From Pseudomonas paraversuta (GTDB lineage Bacteria > Pseudomonadota > Gammaproteobacteria > Pseudomonadales > Pseudomonadaceae), in NCBI RefSeq assembly GCF_904063065.1, contig NZ_CAJFCL010000002.1, forward strand, positions 124,001 through 188,000: 64,000 bases of DNA. Direction: 5' to 3'. Numbering within the stretch: position 1 is the first letter of the stretch; every line of letters starts with the position of its first letter. Under the pieces are notes generated by a model. That model was not told the origin of the DNA, made no database searches, and saw nothing but the letters and a program-made list of their open reading frames with translations. Of the stretch, positions 1-7,248 are shown piece by piece. The position numbers and the translations under genes are program-made.

Positions 1-2
1 GC

Positions 3-821
3 GGCGCCAGGCCGGTGCGGATTGGCAACGGCGCATTTGATCAGGTGCAGCTGGATATTTTTGGTGAGCTGCTGGACGCGGTGTACCTGACCAACAAATA
101 CGGCGAGGCCATCAGCCATGAGGGTTGGCAGCATGTGACCCGGATTGTCGATCACGTGTGCGTGACCTGGCAGGAGGAGGATGTGGGGATTTGGGAGATG
201 CGCGGCGAGAAGCATCACTTTTTGCACTCCCGGCTGATGTGCTGGGTGGCGCTGGACCGTGCCATTCGCCTGGCCTCCAAGCGCTCGTTGCCTGCGCCGT
301 TCTCCCGCTGGAACGAGACCCGGCAAGAGATTCACACTGACATCTGGCAGAACTTCTGGAATGCCGAGCGCGGCCATTTTGTCCAGTACAAGGGCGGCAC
401 GGCGCTGGATGGTTCGATGTTGTTGATGCCGCTGGTGCGTTTTGTCGCAGCGAAAGATCCGGCCTGGCTGGCGACCCTTGCGGCCATTGAAAAGAGTCTG
501 GTGCGTGATGGCATGGTTTATCGCTATCGCAATGACGACAGTGGCCTGGATGGCCTGCAAGGCACAGAAGGTGCGTTTGCCGCCTGTTCCTTCTGGTACG
601 TGGAATGCCTGGCCAGGGCCGGACAGGTGGAAAAGGCGCATCTGGAATTTGAACAGTTATTGCGTTACGCCAACCCGCTGGGGCTGTATGCCGAAGAGTT
701 CGACCTTTATGCCAGGCATTTGGGCAATACCCCGCAAGCCTTGACCCATTTGGCGTTGATCAGCGCGGCGAGCTTTCTGGACCGAAAGCTCGACCACCAA
801 AAGCCCCAGTGGCAGCCCTGA
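3..821 (+). CDS. GH15-family glycoside hydrolase (glucoamylase/trehalase-like), 3' part
   Basis: The frame is open from the left window edge (reading GARPVRIGNGAFDQ), so the start and N-terminal half lie outside. The visible 272 residues match the C-terminal (alpha/alpha)6-barrel half of the GH15-like proteins common in Pseudomonas. Supporting features are the segment VRIGNGAFDQVQLDIFGE, the acidic GIWEMRG segment and the late EGAFAACSFWYVECLARAG helix. These are inverting alpha-glucosidases acting on glucoamylase- or trehalase-type substrates. The exact substrate cannot be read from this fragment. No signal peptide can be assessed. The stop is followed directly by REP repeats, so this is the last gene of its transcription unit. 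Family assignment is firm; specificity is unknown. Confidence 0.85.
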   Translation, partial: GARPVRIGNGAFDQVQLDIFGELLDAVYLTNKYGEAISHEGWQHVTRIVDHVCVTWQEEDVGIWEMRGEKHHFLHSRLMCWVALDRAIRLASKRSLPAPFSRWNETRQEIHTDIWQNFWNAERGHFVQYKGGTALDGSMLLMPLVRFVAAKDPAWLATLAAIEKSLVRDGMVYRYRNDDSGLDGLQGTEGAFAACSFWYVECLARAGQVEKAHLEFEQLLRYANPLGLYAEEFDLYARHLGNTPQALTHLALISAASFLDRKLDHQKPQWQP

Positions 822-834
822 TCCACCCCTGACC

Positions 835-961
835 CTGTAGGAGCGAGCTTGCCTCGCGAGCTCTGCGTCTTGAAAAGCTCGCGAGGCAAGCTCGCTCCTA
901 CAGGGTTACGGCCCGCGCTGCACCCAATACCTGTGGGAGCTGGCTTGCCAGCGATGCGGGG
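835..961. repeat. REPIN plus single REP element
   Basis: Two inverted copies of a REP sequence (CTGTAGGAGCGAGCTTGCC and its reverse complement) form a REPIN at 835-904. A single REP of the second type (CTGTGGGAGCTGGCTTGCC) follows at 931-960. Each REP contains its own hairpin. The elements sit between the convergent GH15 and TonB-receptor genes and may act as a bidirectional transcript end. Confidence 0.85.
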
Positions 962-968
962 CCGGCTT

Positions 969-3398
969 TTAGAAGATGTATTTGCTGGTCAGCATCAGGC
1001 TGCGCGGCTCGCCGTAGTAGGTGGTGCTGAAGTTGCCCAGGCCCGACAGGTATTTCTTGTCGAACAGGTTGTTGGCGTTGAGGTTGAAGCTCAGGTGATC
1101 GCTGTACTCGTAGCGGGTCATCAGGTTGACCAGCGCGTAACTGTGCTGCTCGATGATGTCGTAGTCACCCTTGGCATCGTTGTAGATCTTGCCGTAGAAC
1201 GGGCTCTGCCAGTTGACACCACCGCCCACGATAACTTTGTTCAACACCCCCGGCAGGCGGTAGGTGGTAAATACCCGCGCCACGTTTTCAGGCTTGGTGG
1301 TTTCCAGCGGGTAGCCATACAGACGACCGCCATCTGCGGTTTTGGTCTGGGCGTAGGTGTAACCGGCCATCAGGTTCCAGTCCGGCATCAGTTCACCGGC
1401 CAGCTCGAATTCGATGCCTTTGGTGGTCGCTCCGTCGACGGACTCATAGTAGGTCTGGTTGGCAGCGTCGATGCCTGCATAGACGGCCAGGTTTTTCTGC
1501 TCGGTGCGGAACACCGCGGCACTGGCATTCAGGCGGCCGTCGAAGTATTCACCCTTCAAACCGATTTCATAACTGTTGCCTTCGGTGGGCGCCAGGGTTG
1601 TGCCGGACTTGCTGCGCTCGGTGACCGGTTTGTAAATCGAGGTGTAGCTGGCGTACGCCGAGTAGGTGTCGTTCAGGTCATACACCACGCCAGCGTAGGG
1701 CGTGACTTTGCCGTGCTGTTTGGAGGTGGTCTTGTTGTCGCTGAAGGTGGGGGTTTGCACGTAGTACGTGCGCGTGTCGTTGTACTGGAAGTCGCTCACG
1801 CGGCTGCCGAGAATCAGCGACAGGTCGTCGGTCGGCCTGAAGCGCGCAGCGAGGTAAGCACTGTTCTGGTTTTCGTTGGTCTGGTATTTGCCGTTTTTCG
1901 GGAAGTAGGGTTTCGGGTAATCACCCTTCCAGTCAAAGATGCTGCCGGGGACCTTGCCGATTTCACTGGCATCAAAGGTTGCCCCGGTTTGGCGGGAGGT
2001 CTGCGAAGTAACACCGACCACCAGTTCATGTTCGCGGTCAAACAGGCTGAAGGGGCCGCTGGCATTGAGGTCGAAGGTATTTTGCACCCGGTGACCTTCC
2101 CACTTGCCCCAGTAGAAGAACATGCCGTCGCCGGTGACCGGGTCCGGCATGCCGCCACCGGCCGATCCCAGTTGGGTGTCGTGGTCGTTGGTTTGCTGGG
2201 TCAGGCTGCCTTTGACTTTCCATTCATTGGCAAAGCGGTGTTCCAGGGAGGCGAAGGTGGTCTGCGCGACTACATCGCGACGGCTCCAGTCGGTGGCCGG
2301 GTTGAACGAGCGACTGAAGTCGGTCTTGCTGTAGTTGGAGAAGTAGTAGGGGTTGCCGGTCCAGGACGAGCCGCGGGGCTTGATGTTCTGATAGTCCATG
2401 CCGAAGGTCAGCAGGGTATCGGGAGTGATATCGGCTTCGAGGATGCCGTAGAACACATCATTCTTTTTCGAGTAGTGATCCAGATACGAATCGGCATCCT
2501 GATACACCCCGACCAGGCGCCCGCGCACGCTGGCGTCTTCATTCAACGGGCCGGAGATATCGCCTTCGGTTCGGTAGTTGTCCCAGGAGCCTGCGCTGGC
2601 AGTCACCGACGCCTTGAATTCGCGGGTCGGTTTTTTGCGGATCAGGTTGACCGTAGCCGAGGGTTCGCCGGAGCCGGACAGCAGGCCGGTGGCGCCTTTG
2701 ACGATATCAACCCGGTCATACAGGGCCATGTCGACCTTGGTCGCGCCCTCATCGAACACCCCGTCATAGCGGGCGTTCACGCCGTCGTACTGGAAGTTGG
2801 TGATGGCGTAGCCGCGGGCCGAATATTCCATGCGGTCGCTGTCGTAGGCCTGGGTCGAAATGCCCGGCGCGTTACGCAGCACATCGCCGATGCTCTGGAC
2901 CGCCTGATCGTCCATGAGCTGGCGGGTAATTACGGTCACGGTCTGCGGGGTTTCGCGGATCGACAACGGCAGTTTGGTCGAGCTGTTGCTGGCGGCAGTG
3001 GTGTAGGACCCAGTGTCCTCTGTGGTCAGCAACGCCCCTTGGCCCTGGCCGGAAATGGTGGTGGCACCCAACTCCAGGCCCTGGCCTTGGGCGACATTGA
3101 GAATCAGCGTGTCGCCATTGAGCTGGTATGAAATCCCGCTACCCTGCAGCAGGGCTTCCAGAGCCTTGATCGGCTCCAGTGAGCCCGAGACGGAGTGCGA
3201 ACTGATCCCCTGTACCTGATCCGGGCTGTAGAGCACTTGCAGACTGGTCTGCTTGCCGAACTCGTTCAGGGCGCTGGCCAGCGGTTGTGCCGGGATATTC
3301 AGCACGACCGGCGCGGCCAGAGCCATGGGTGTGCCCAGCAGTGCCGAGGCCAGCAGTGCGCTGCTTAACAGGGTACGGTTCAAATTGGATCGTTGCAT
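969..3398 (-). CDS. TonB-dependent siderophore receptor with STN signalling domain (FpvA/FoxA-like)
   Basis: This 809-residue protein imports a ferric siderophore across the outer membrane using TonB energy. A signal peptide ending at about residue 28 (MALAA) is followed by an STN secretin/TonB short N-terminal domain (about 30-105, from PVVLNIPAQPLASALNEF). Next come a plug domain (about 140-255, with SIRETPQTVTVITRQLMDDQ) and a 22-strand barrel ending in the usual aromatic residue (SKYIF). The ATG at 3398 starts a normal signal peptide. An STN domain normally talks to a FecR-type anti-sigma factor, but no sigma/anti-sigma pair is present within the window, so the receptor is an orphan here. 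It resembles ferripyoverdine-type receptors by organisation (about 800 aa with STN). The siderophore is not predictable. It is flanked on both sides by REPIN repeats. Confidence 0.92.
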   Translation of the reverse strand: MQRSNLNRTLLSSALLASALLGTPMALAAPVVLNIPAQPLASALNEFGKQTSLQVLYSPDQVQGISSHSVSGSLEPIKALEALLQGSGISYQLNGDTLILNVAQGQGLELGATTISGQGQGALLTTEDTGSYTTAASNSSTKLPLSIRETPQTVTVITRQLMDDQAVQSIGDVLRNAPGISTQAYDSDRMEYSARGYAITNFQYDGVNARYDGVFDEGATKVDMALYDRVDIVKGATGLLSGSGEPSATVNLIRKKPTREFKASVTASAGSWDNYRTEGDISGPLNEDASVRGRLVGVYQDADSYLDHYSKKNDVFYGILEADITPDTLLTFGMDYQNIKPRGSSWTGNPYYFSNYSKTDFSRSFNPATDWSRRDVVAQTTFASLEHRFANEWKVKGSLTQQTNDHDTQLGSAGGGMPDPVTGDGMFFYWGKWEGHRVQNTFDLNASGPFSLFDREHELVVGVTSQTSRQTGATFDASEIGKVPGSIFDWKGDYPKPYFPKNGKYQTNENQNSAYLAARFRPTDDLSLILGSRVSDFQYNDTRTYYVQTPTFSDNKTTSKQHGKVTPYAGVVYDLNDTYSAYASYTSIYKPVTERSKSGTTLAPTEGNSYEIGLKGEYFDGRLNASAAVFRTEQKNLAVYAGIDAANQTYYESVDGATTKGIEFELAGELMPDWNLMAGYTYAQTKTADGGRLYGYPLETTKPENVARVFTTYRLPGVLNKVIVGGGVNWQSPFYGKIYNDAKGDYDIIEQHSYALVNLMTRYEYSDHLSFNLNANNLFDKKYLSGLGNFSTTYYGEPRSLMLTSKYIF

Positions 3399-3522
3399 TG
3401 CGTGCCGAGGCTCCGGGAGGGGAATGATTGATGCGAATAGTTATAAGACGCAGCACGCGGGTTAAACCGGAAACAAGCGACTGAATTGGCTGGATTTGAT
3501 TTTGCAGAGCAATCCCCAAACC

Positions 3523-4749
3523 CTGTAGGAGCGAGCTAGCCTCGCGAGCTTTTCAAGATTCCCGCATTCGCTCGGCAATCAATCCGGGCTCGATATAAAG
3601 CTCGCGAGGCAAGCTCGCTCCTACAGGGTTATGTTGGGGCAGCTTCTGTGGGAGCTGGCTTGCCAGCGATGCGGGCCCCGGGTTTGTGTCGGAGCCATCG
3701 CGAGGCAAGCTCGCTCCTACAGGGGTATGTGGGGACAGCTTCTGTGGGAGCTGGCTTGCCAGCGATGCGGGCCCGGATTTGTATCGGAGCCATCGCGAGG
3801 CAAGCTCGCTCCTGCAGGGCTATGTGGGGACAGCTTCTGTGGGAGCTGGCTTGCCAGCGATGCGGGCCCCGGGTTTGTGTCGGAGCCATCGCGAGGCTAG
3901 CTCGCTCCTACAGGGGTATGTGGGGACAGCTACTGTGGTAGCTGGCTTGCCAGCGATGCGGGCCCGGGTTTGTGTCGGAGCCATCGCGAGGCAAGCTCGC
4001 TCCTGCAGGGGTATGTGGGGACAGCTTCTGTGGGAGCTGGCTTGCCAGCGATGCGGGCCCGGGTTTGTGTCGGAGCCATCGCGAGGCAAGCTCGCTCCTG
4101 CAGGGGTATGTGGGGACAGCTTCTGTGGGAGCTGGCTTGCCAGCGATGCGGGCCCGGATTTGTATCGGAGCCATCGCGAGGCAAGCTCGCTCCTGCAGGG
4201 CTATGTGGGGACAGCTTCTGTGGGAGCTGGCTTGCCAGCGATGCGGGCCTCGGGTTTGTGTCGGAGCCATCGCGAGGCAAGCTCGCTCCTGCAGGGGTAT
4301 GTGGGGACAGCTTCTGTGGGAGCTGGCTTGCCAGCGATGCGGGCTCCGGGTTTGTATCGGAGCCATCGCGAGGCACGCTCGCTCCTGCAGGGCTATGTGG
4401 GGACAGCTTCTGTGGGAGCTGGCTTGCCAGCGATGCGGGCCCCGGGTTTGTGTCGGAGCCATCGCGAGGCAAGCTCGCTCCTGCAGGGGTATGTGGGGAC
4501 AGCTTCTGTGGGAGCTGGCTTGCCAGCGCTGCGGGCCCCGGGTTTGTGTCGGAGCCATCGCGAGGCACGCTCGCTCCTGCAGGGTTACGTGGGGGCAGCT
4601 TCTGTGGGAGCTGGCTTGCCAGCGCTGCGGGCCCCGGGTTTGTGTCGGAGCCATCGCGAGGCAAGCTCGCTTATACAGGGGTATGTGGGGGCAGCTTCTG
4701 TGGGAGCTGGCTTGCCAGCGATGCGGGCCCGGATTTGTGTCGGAGCCAT
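3523..4749. repeat. Tandem array of twelve 95/96-bp REPIN units
   Basis: A first REPIN at 3523-3632 is followed by a regular array. The motif CTGTGGGAGCTGGCTTGCC begins at 3646, 3742, 3837, 3933 (variant), 4028, 4123, 4218, 4314, 4410, 4506, 4602 and 4698, a period of 95 or 96 bp. Each unit holds one REP forward (hairpin GCTGGCTTGCCAGC) and one inverted (GCGAGGCAAGCTCGC), so each unit is a whole REPIN. The 95/96 difference tracks GGGCCC versus GGGCCCC next to GGGTTTG. The last unit has lost the core of its second REP (near 4749). Long open frames on both strands result from the period of about 3x32 and are not genes. Confidence 0.95.
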
Positions 4750-4867
4750 ACAGGGATATGGGTGGCAGGGTCGTTCTATGTATGGAACGCTGAGTGCTAT
4801 TTATGCTGTCTAGTCTTATGGGTGATACGAATCTATCCTTGTTGCCATGATTTACAGGAGGTGCAAC

Positions 4868-5734
4868 ATGAAAAACATTCTGGGTGTCTATACGGCTCCA
4901 CGTGCGCATTGGGTCGGTGATGGCTTTCCGGTTCGTACGTTATTTTCCTACGACAGCATGGGTGAACACGTCAGCCCGTTCTTGTTACTTGATTACGCCG
5001 GGCCTGCGGAATTCACGCCCACTACCGAGCGTCGTGGTGTAGGCCAGCATCCCCATCGTGGGTTTGAGACGGTAACCATCGTCTACAAAGGTGAAGTCGA
5101 GCATCGGGACTCCACCGGCAACGGCGGGGTTATCGGCCCCGGTGATGTGCAATGGATGACCGCTGCGTCGGGGATCCTGCATGAAGAGTTCCATTCCGAG
5201 GCGTTTGCCCGCAGTGGCGGCACCCTGGAAATGGTGCAGCTGTGGGTCAACCTGCCGGCCAAAGACAAGATGGCCGAGGCTGGCTATCAGGGTATCGTCG
5301 ACCGGGACATTCCTGAACTGGCGCTCAAGGACGGTGCCGGCCGGCTGCGCTTGATCGCCGGCGAGTTCGACGGCCAGCGCGGCCCGGCCCGTACCTTCAC
5401 CCCGATCGACGTGTGGGATATCCGCTTGAACGCGGGCAAGTCGACCACCCTCGATCTGCATCAGGGCCGCAACACCATGTTGGTGGTGCTGCACGGTGCG
5501 GTTGAGGTCAATGGCCAGGAAGTGGTGCGCGAAGGACAAATGGCGCTGTTTGCCCGCGACGGGTCTCAGGTTCGTCTTGAGGCCAATAACGATGCGGTGC
5601 TGTTGATCTTGAGCGGTGAGCCCATCGACGAACCGATTGTGGGGCACGGTCCGTTTGTGATGAACACCGAAGCTGAAATCCATCAGGCCTTCATCGACTT
5701 CCAGTCGGGGAAATTTGGCCGGATGCCGGTGTAA
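4868..5734 (+). CDS. Pirin family cupin protein
   Basis: A 288-residue bicupin of the pirin family. Some bacterial pirins have quercetin 2,3-dioxygenase activity; others act as metal-dependent regulators of metabolic enzymes. The N-terminal cupin carries the metal-binding set HPHRGFETVTIVYKGEVEHRD (His, His, His and a downstream Glu in the GILHEEFH region). The C-terminal pirin domain spans about 165-285. I chose the ATG at 4868 because a strong AGGAGG Shine-Dalgarno lies 6-11 bp upstream. An in-frame start at 4847 has no such site. The gene stands alone between the REPIN array and a convergent thiolase gene, so context does not show its partner. The protein should be cytosolic. Family assignment is firm; reaction unproven. 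Confidence 0.92.
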   Translation: MKNILGVYTAPRAHWVGDGFPVRTLFSYDSMGEHVSPFLLLDYAGPAEFTPTTERRGVGQHPHRGFETVTIVYKGEVEHRDSTGNGGVIGPGDVQWMTAASGILHEEFHSEAFARSGGTLEMVQLWVNLPAKDKMAEAGYQGIVDRDIPELALKDGAGRLRLIAGEFDGQRGPARTFTPIDVWDIRLNAGKSTTLDLHQGRNTMLVVLHGAVEVNGQEVVREGQMALFARDGSQVRLEANNDAVLLILSGEPIDEPIVGHGPFVMNTEAEIHQAFIDFQSGKFGRMPV

Positions 5735-5742
5735 CAAGCCAG

Positions 5743-5840
5743 CCGTAGTCGCTGGCGCAGGCTGCGACAAGGGCCGCAGGACCTTCGCTGTTACCAGCAG
5801 GTCTTACGCAGTCCATCGCAGCCTTCGGCAGCGACTACGG
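5743..5840. repeat. Inverted repeat element, CCGTAGTCGCTG type
   Basis: Two 24-bp arms (CCGTAGTCGCTGGCGCAGGC... and its near-perfect reverse complement ending at 5840) flank about 50 bp. The same arm sequence recurs at 29474-29583. This is a second palindromic repeat family, distinct from the GGAGC..GGCTTGCC REPs. It lies between the convergent pirin and thiolase genes. Confidence 0.8.
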
Positions 5841-5852
5841 TCATTTACGGGT

Positions 5853-7034
5853 TCAGACTCGCTCGAAAATAACCGCTATGCCCTGACCGCCACCGATACA
5901 CATGGTGGCCAGCGCATAGCGGCCTTTTATCCGGTGCAGTTCGTGGATGGCCTTGGTGGCGATAATCGCGCCGGTGGCACCCACTGGATGGCCCAAAGCG
6001 ATACCGGAGCCATTGGGGTTGACCCGGGCCGGGTCCATTTCCAGTTCTTGCATCACCGCACAGGCCTGGGCCGCAAAGGCGATATTGGCTTCAATCACGT
6101 CCATGTCGCCGATCTTCAAGCCTGCGCGCTTGAGCGCCAGACGAGTCGCCGGAATGGGGCCCAGCCCCATCAGTTCAGGTTCTACCCCGGCGTGGGCATA
6201 GGCCACCAGGCGTGCAACAGGCGCGTGATTGTCAGCCTTGACCGCGGCACCACTGGCCAACACCAGCGCAGCGGCGCCGTCGTTGAGCCCCGAGGCGTTA
6301 CCGGCCGTCACGCTGCCGTCTTTTTTGAACGCCGGCTTCATTTGCCCAAGCTGTTCCAGGGTGGTAGCCCGCGGGTGTTCGTCAACGTCGAACAAGACGC
6401 TGCCTTTGCGGCTTTTAACCTCGACGGCAGCGATCTGGCTGTCGAAATAACCCTGGGCGATGGCGTGGGCGGCACGCTGCTGGTCTGTCAGCGCCAGGGC
6501 GTCCTGTACCTCGCGACTGATATGGTTGCGCTGCGCAATATTCTCGGCAGTGATCCCCATGTGAATACCGTGGAACGGGTCGTGGAGAATGCCCAGCATG
6601 TAATCCTGCACCTGGGCATCGCCCATACGCGCGCCCCAGCGGGCGGATGGCAGCAAGTACGGGCCGCGGCTCATGGACTCGGCCCCGGCGCCGATGGCGA
6701 AATCAGCATCGCCGAGCATCAGGGTATGGGCGGCAGAAATGATCGCCTGCAGGCCCGAGCCGCAGAGGCGATTAACGTTGTACGCGGGGGTTTGCTTGGG
6801 GATGCCGGCGTTGATTGCAGCCACTCGTGCCAGATAGGCGTCCTGGGGGGCGGTTGGAATCACGTTGCCCATCACCACGTGGCCGATGCGTTGCGGATCG
6901 ACCTGGCTAGCGATAAGGGCGGCCTTGACTGCCGTGGTGGCCAGATCGCACAGGGCAACGTCCTTGAGTGCACCGCCAAAGGTGCCGATGGCGGTGCGCC
7001 GGGCGCCCAGGATGAAAATCTCGGAGGTTTGCAT
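5853..7034 (-). CDS. Acetyl-CoA C-acyltransferase (thiolase; BktB/AtoB-like)
   Basis: A 393-residue thiolase that condenses two acyl-CoAs or cleaves 3-ketoacyl-CoA in the cytosol. All catalytic elements are visible: the nucleophile Cys in NRLCGSGLQA (about residue 90), the His in GHPVGATGA (about 350) and the second Cys in CIGGGQG near the C-terminus. Length is normal for the acetyl-CoA acetyltransferase/beta-ketothiolase class. The ATG at 7034 has an AAGGAC site in the right place. It is monocistronic here, with no fadA/fadB or atoDA neighbours, so biosynthetic (acetoacetyl-CoA) and degradative roles cannot be separated from context. BktB and PhaA are the closest named types. Confidence 0.9.
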   Translation of the reverse strand: MQTSEIFILGARRTAIGTFGGALKDVALCDLATTAVKAALIASQVDPQRIGHVVMGNVIPTAPQDAYLARVAAINAGIPKQTPAYNVNRLCGSGLQAIISAAHTLMLGDADFAIGAGAESMSRGPYLLPSARWGARMGDAQVQDYMLGILHDPFHGIHMGITAENIAQRNHISREVQDALALTDQQRAAHAIAQGYFDSQIAAVEVKSRKGSVLFDVDEHPRATTLEQLGQMKPAFKKDGSVTAGNASGLNDGAAALVLASGAAVKADNHAPVARLVAYAHAGVEPELMGLGPIPATRLALKRAGLKIGDMDVIEANIAFAAQACAVMQELEMDPARVNPNGSGIALGHPVGATGAIIATKAIHELHRIKGRYALATMCIGGGQGIAVIFERV

Positions 7035-7152
7035 GGTAGGTCCTTATTATTTTTCTGACTCGTAACAGGCTGGATTATTTCATGGGGCCAGGGGGCACAG
7101 AGTAGTCCGTTTGCAGGGTAAATCCGCTCTTCATGGGATGTGGGCCATGAGA

Positions 7153-7226
7153 TGCAGGAGCGAACGTGCCCGATAGCCCTTCGTGCCGGGTTGGAACAGC
7201 TCGTGAGCAAGCTCGCTCCTACAGGG
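7153..7226. repeat. Degenerate REPIN
   Basis: The segment GATGCAGGAGCGAACGTGCC on the left and AGCAAGCTCGCTCCTACAGG on the right are diverged inverted REP halves. It lies between the 5' end of the thiolase gene and the 3' end of the GGDEF-EAL gene, just upstream of the thiolase start. Confidence 0.6.
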
Positions 7227-7248
7227 GTTTCGGGGTTTTCAGGTGGGG

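Noticed and set aside
849-3131. 760-residue plus-strand ORF
   Set aside because: It lies wholly antisense to the TonB receptor, which has a signal peptide and full domain set; a GC-rich shadow frame.
3523-4749. CRISPR-like regular repeats
   Set aside because: The whole 95/96-bp unit repeats; there are no unique spacers, and no cas genes are nearby.
3629-4920. Long open frames (up to 375 aa) on both strands across the repeat array
   Set aside because: They are open in several frames at once because the repeat unit is 95-96 bp and lacks stops; the translations are repeats of the REPIN, not a protein family.
5715-7058. 447-residue plus-strand ORF
   Set aside because: Antisense to the thiolase gene, no domain recognised, compositionally a shadow.
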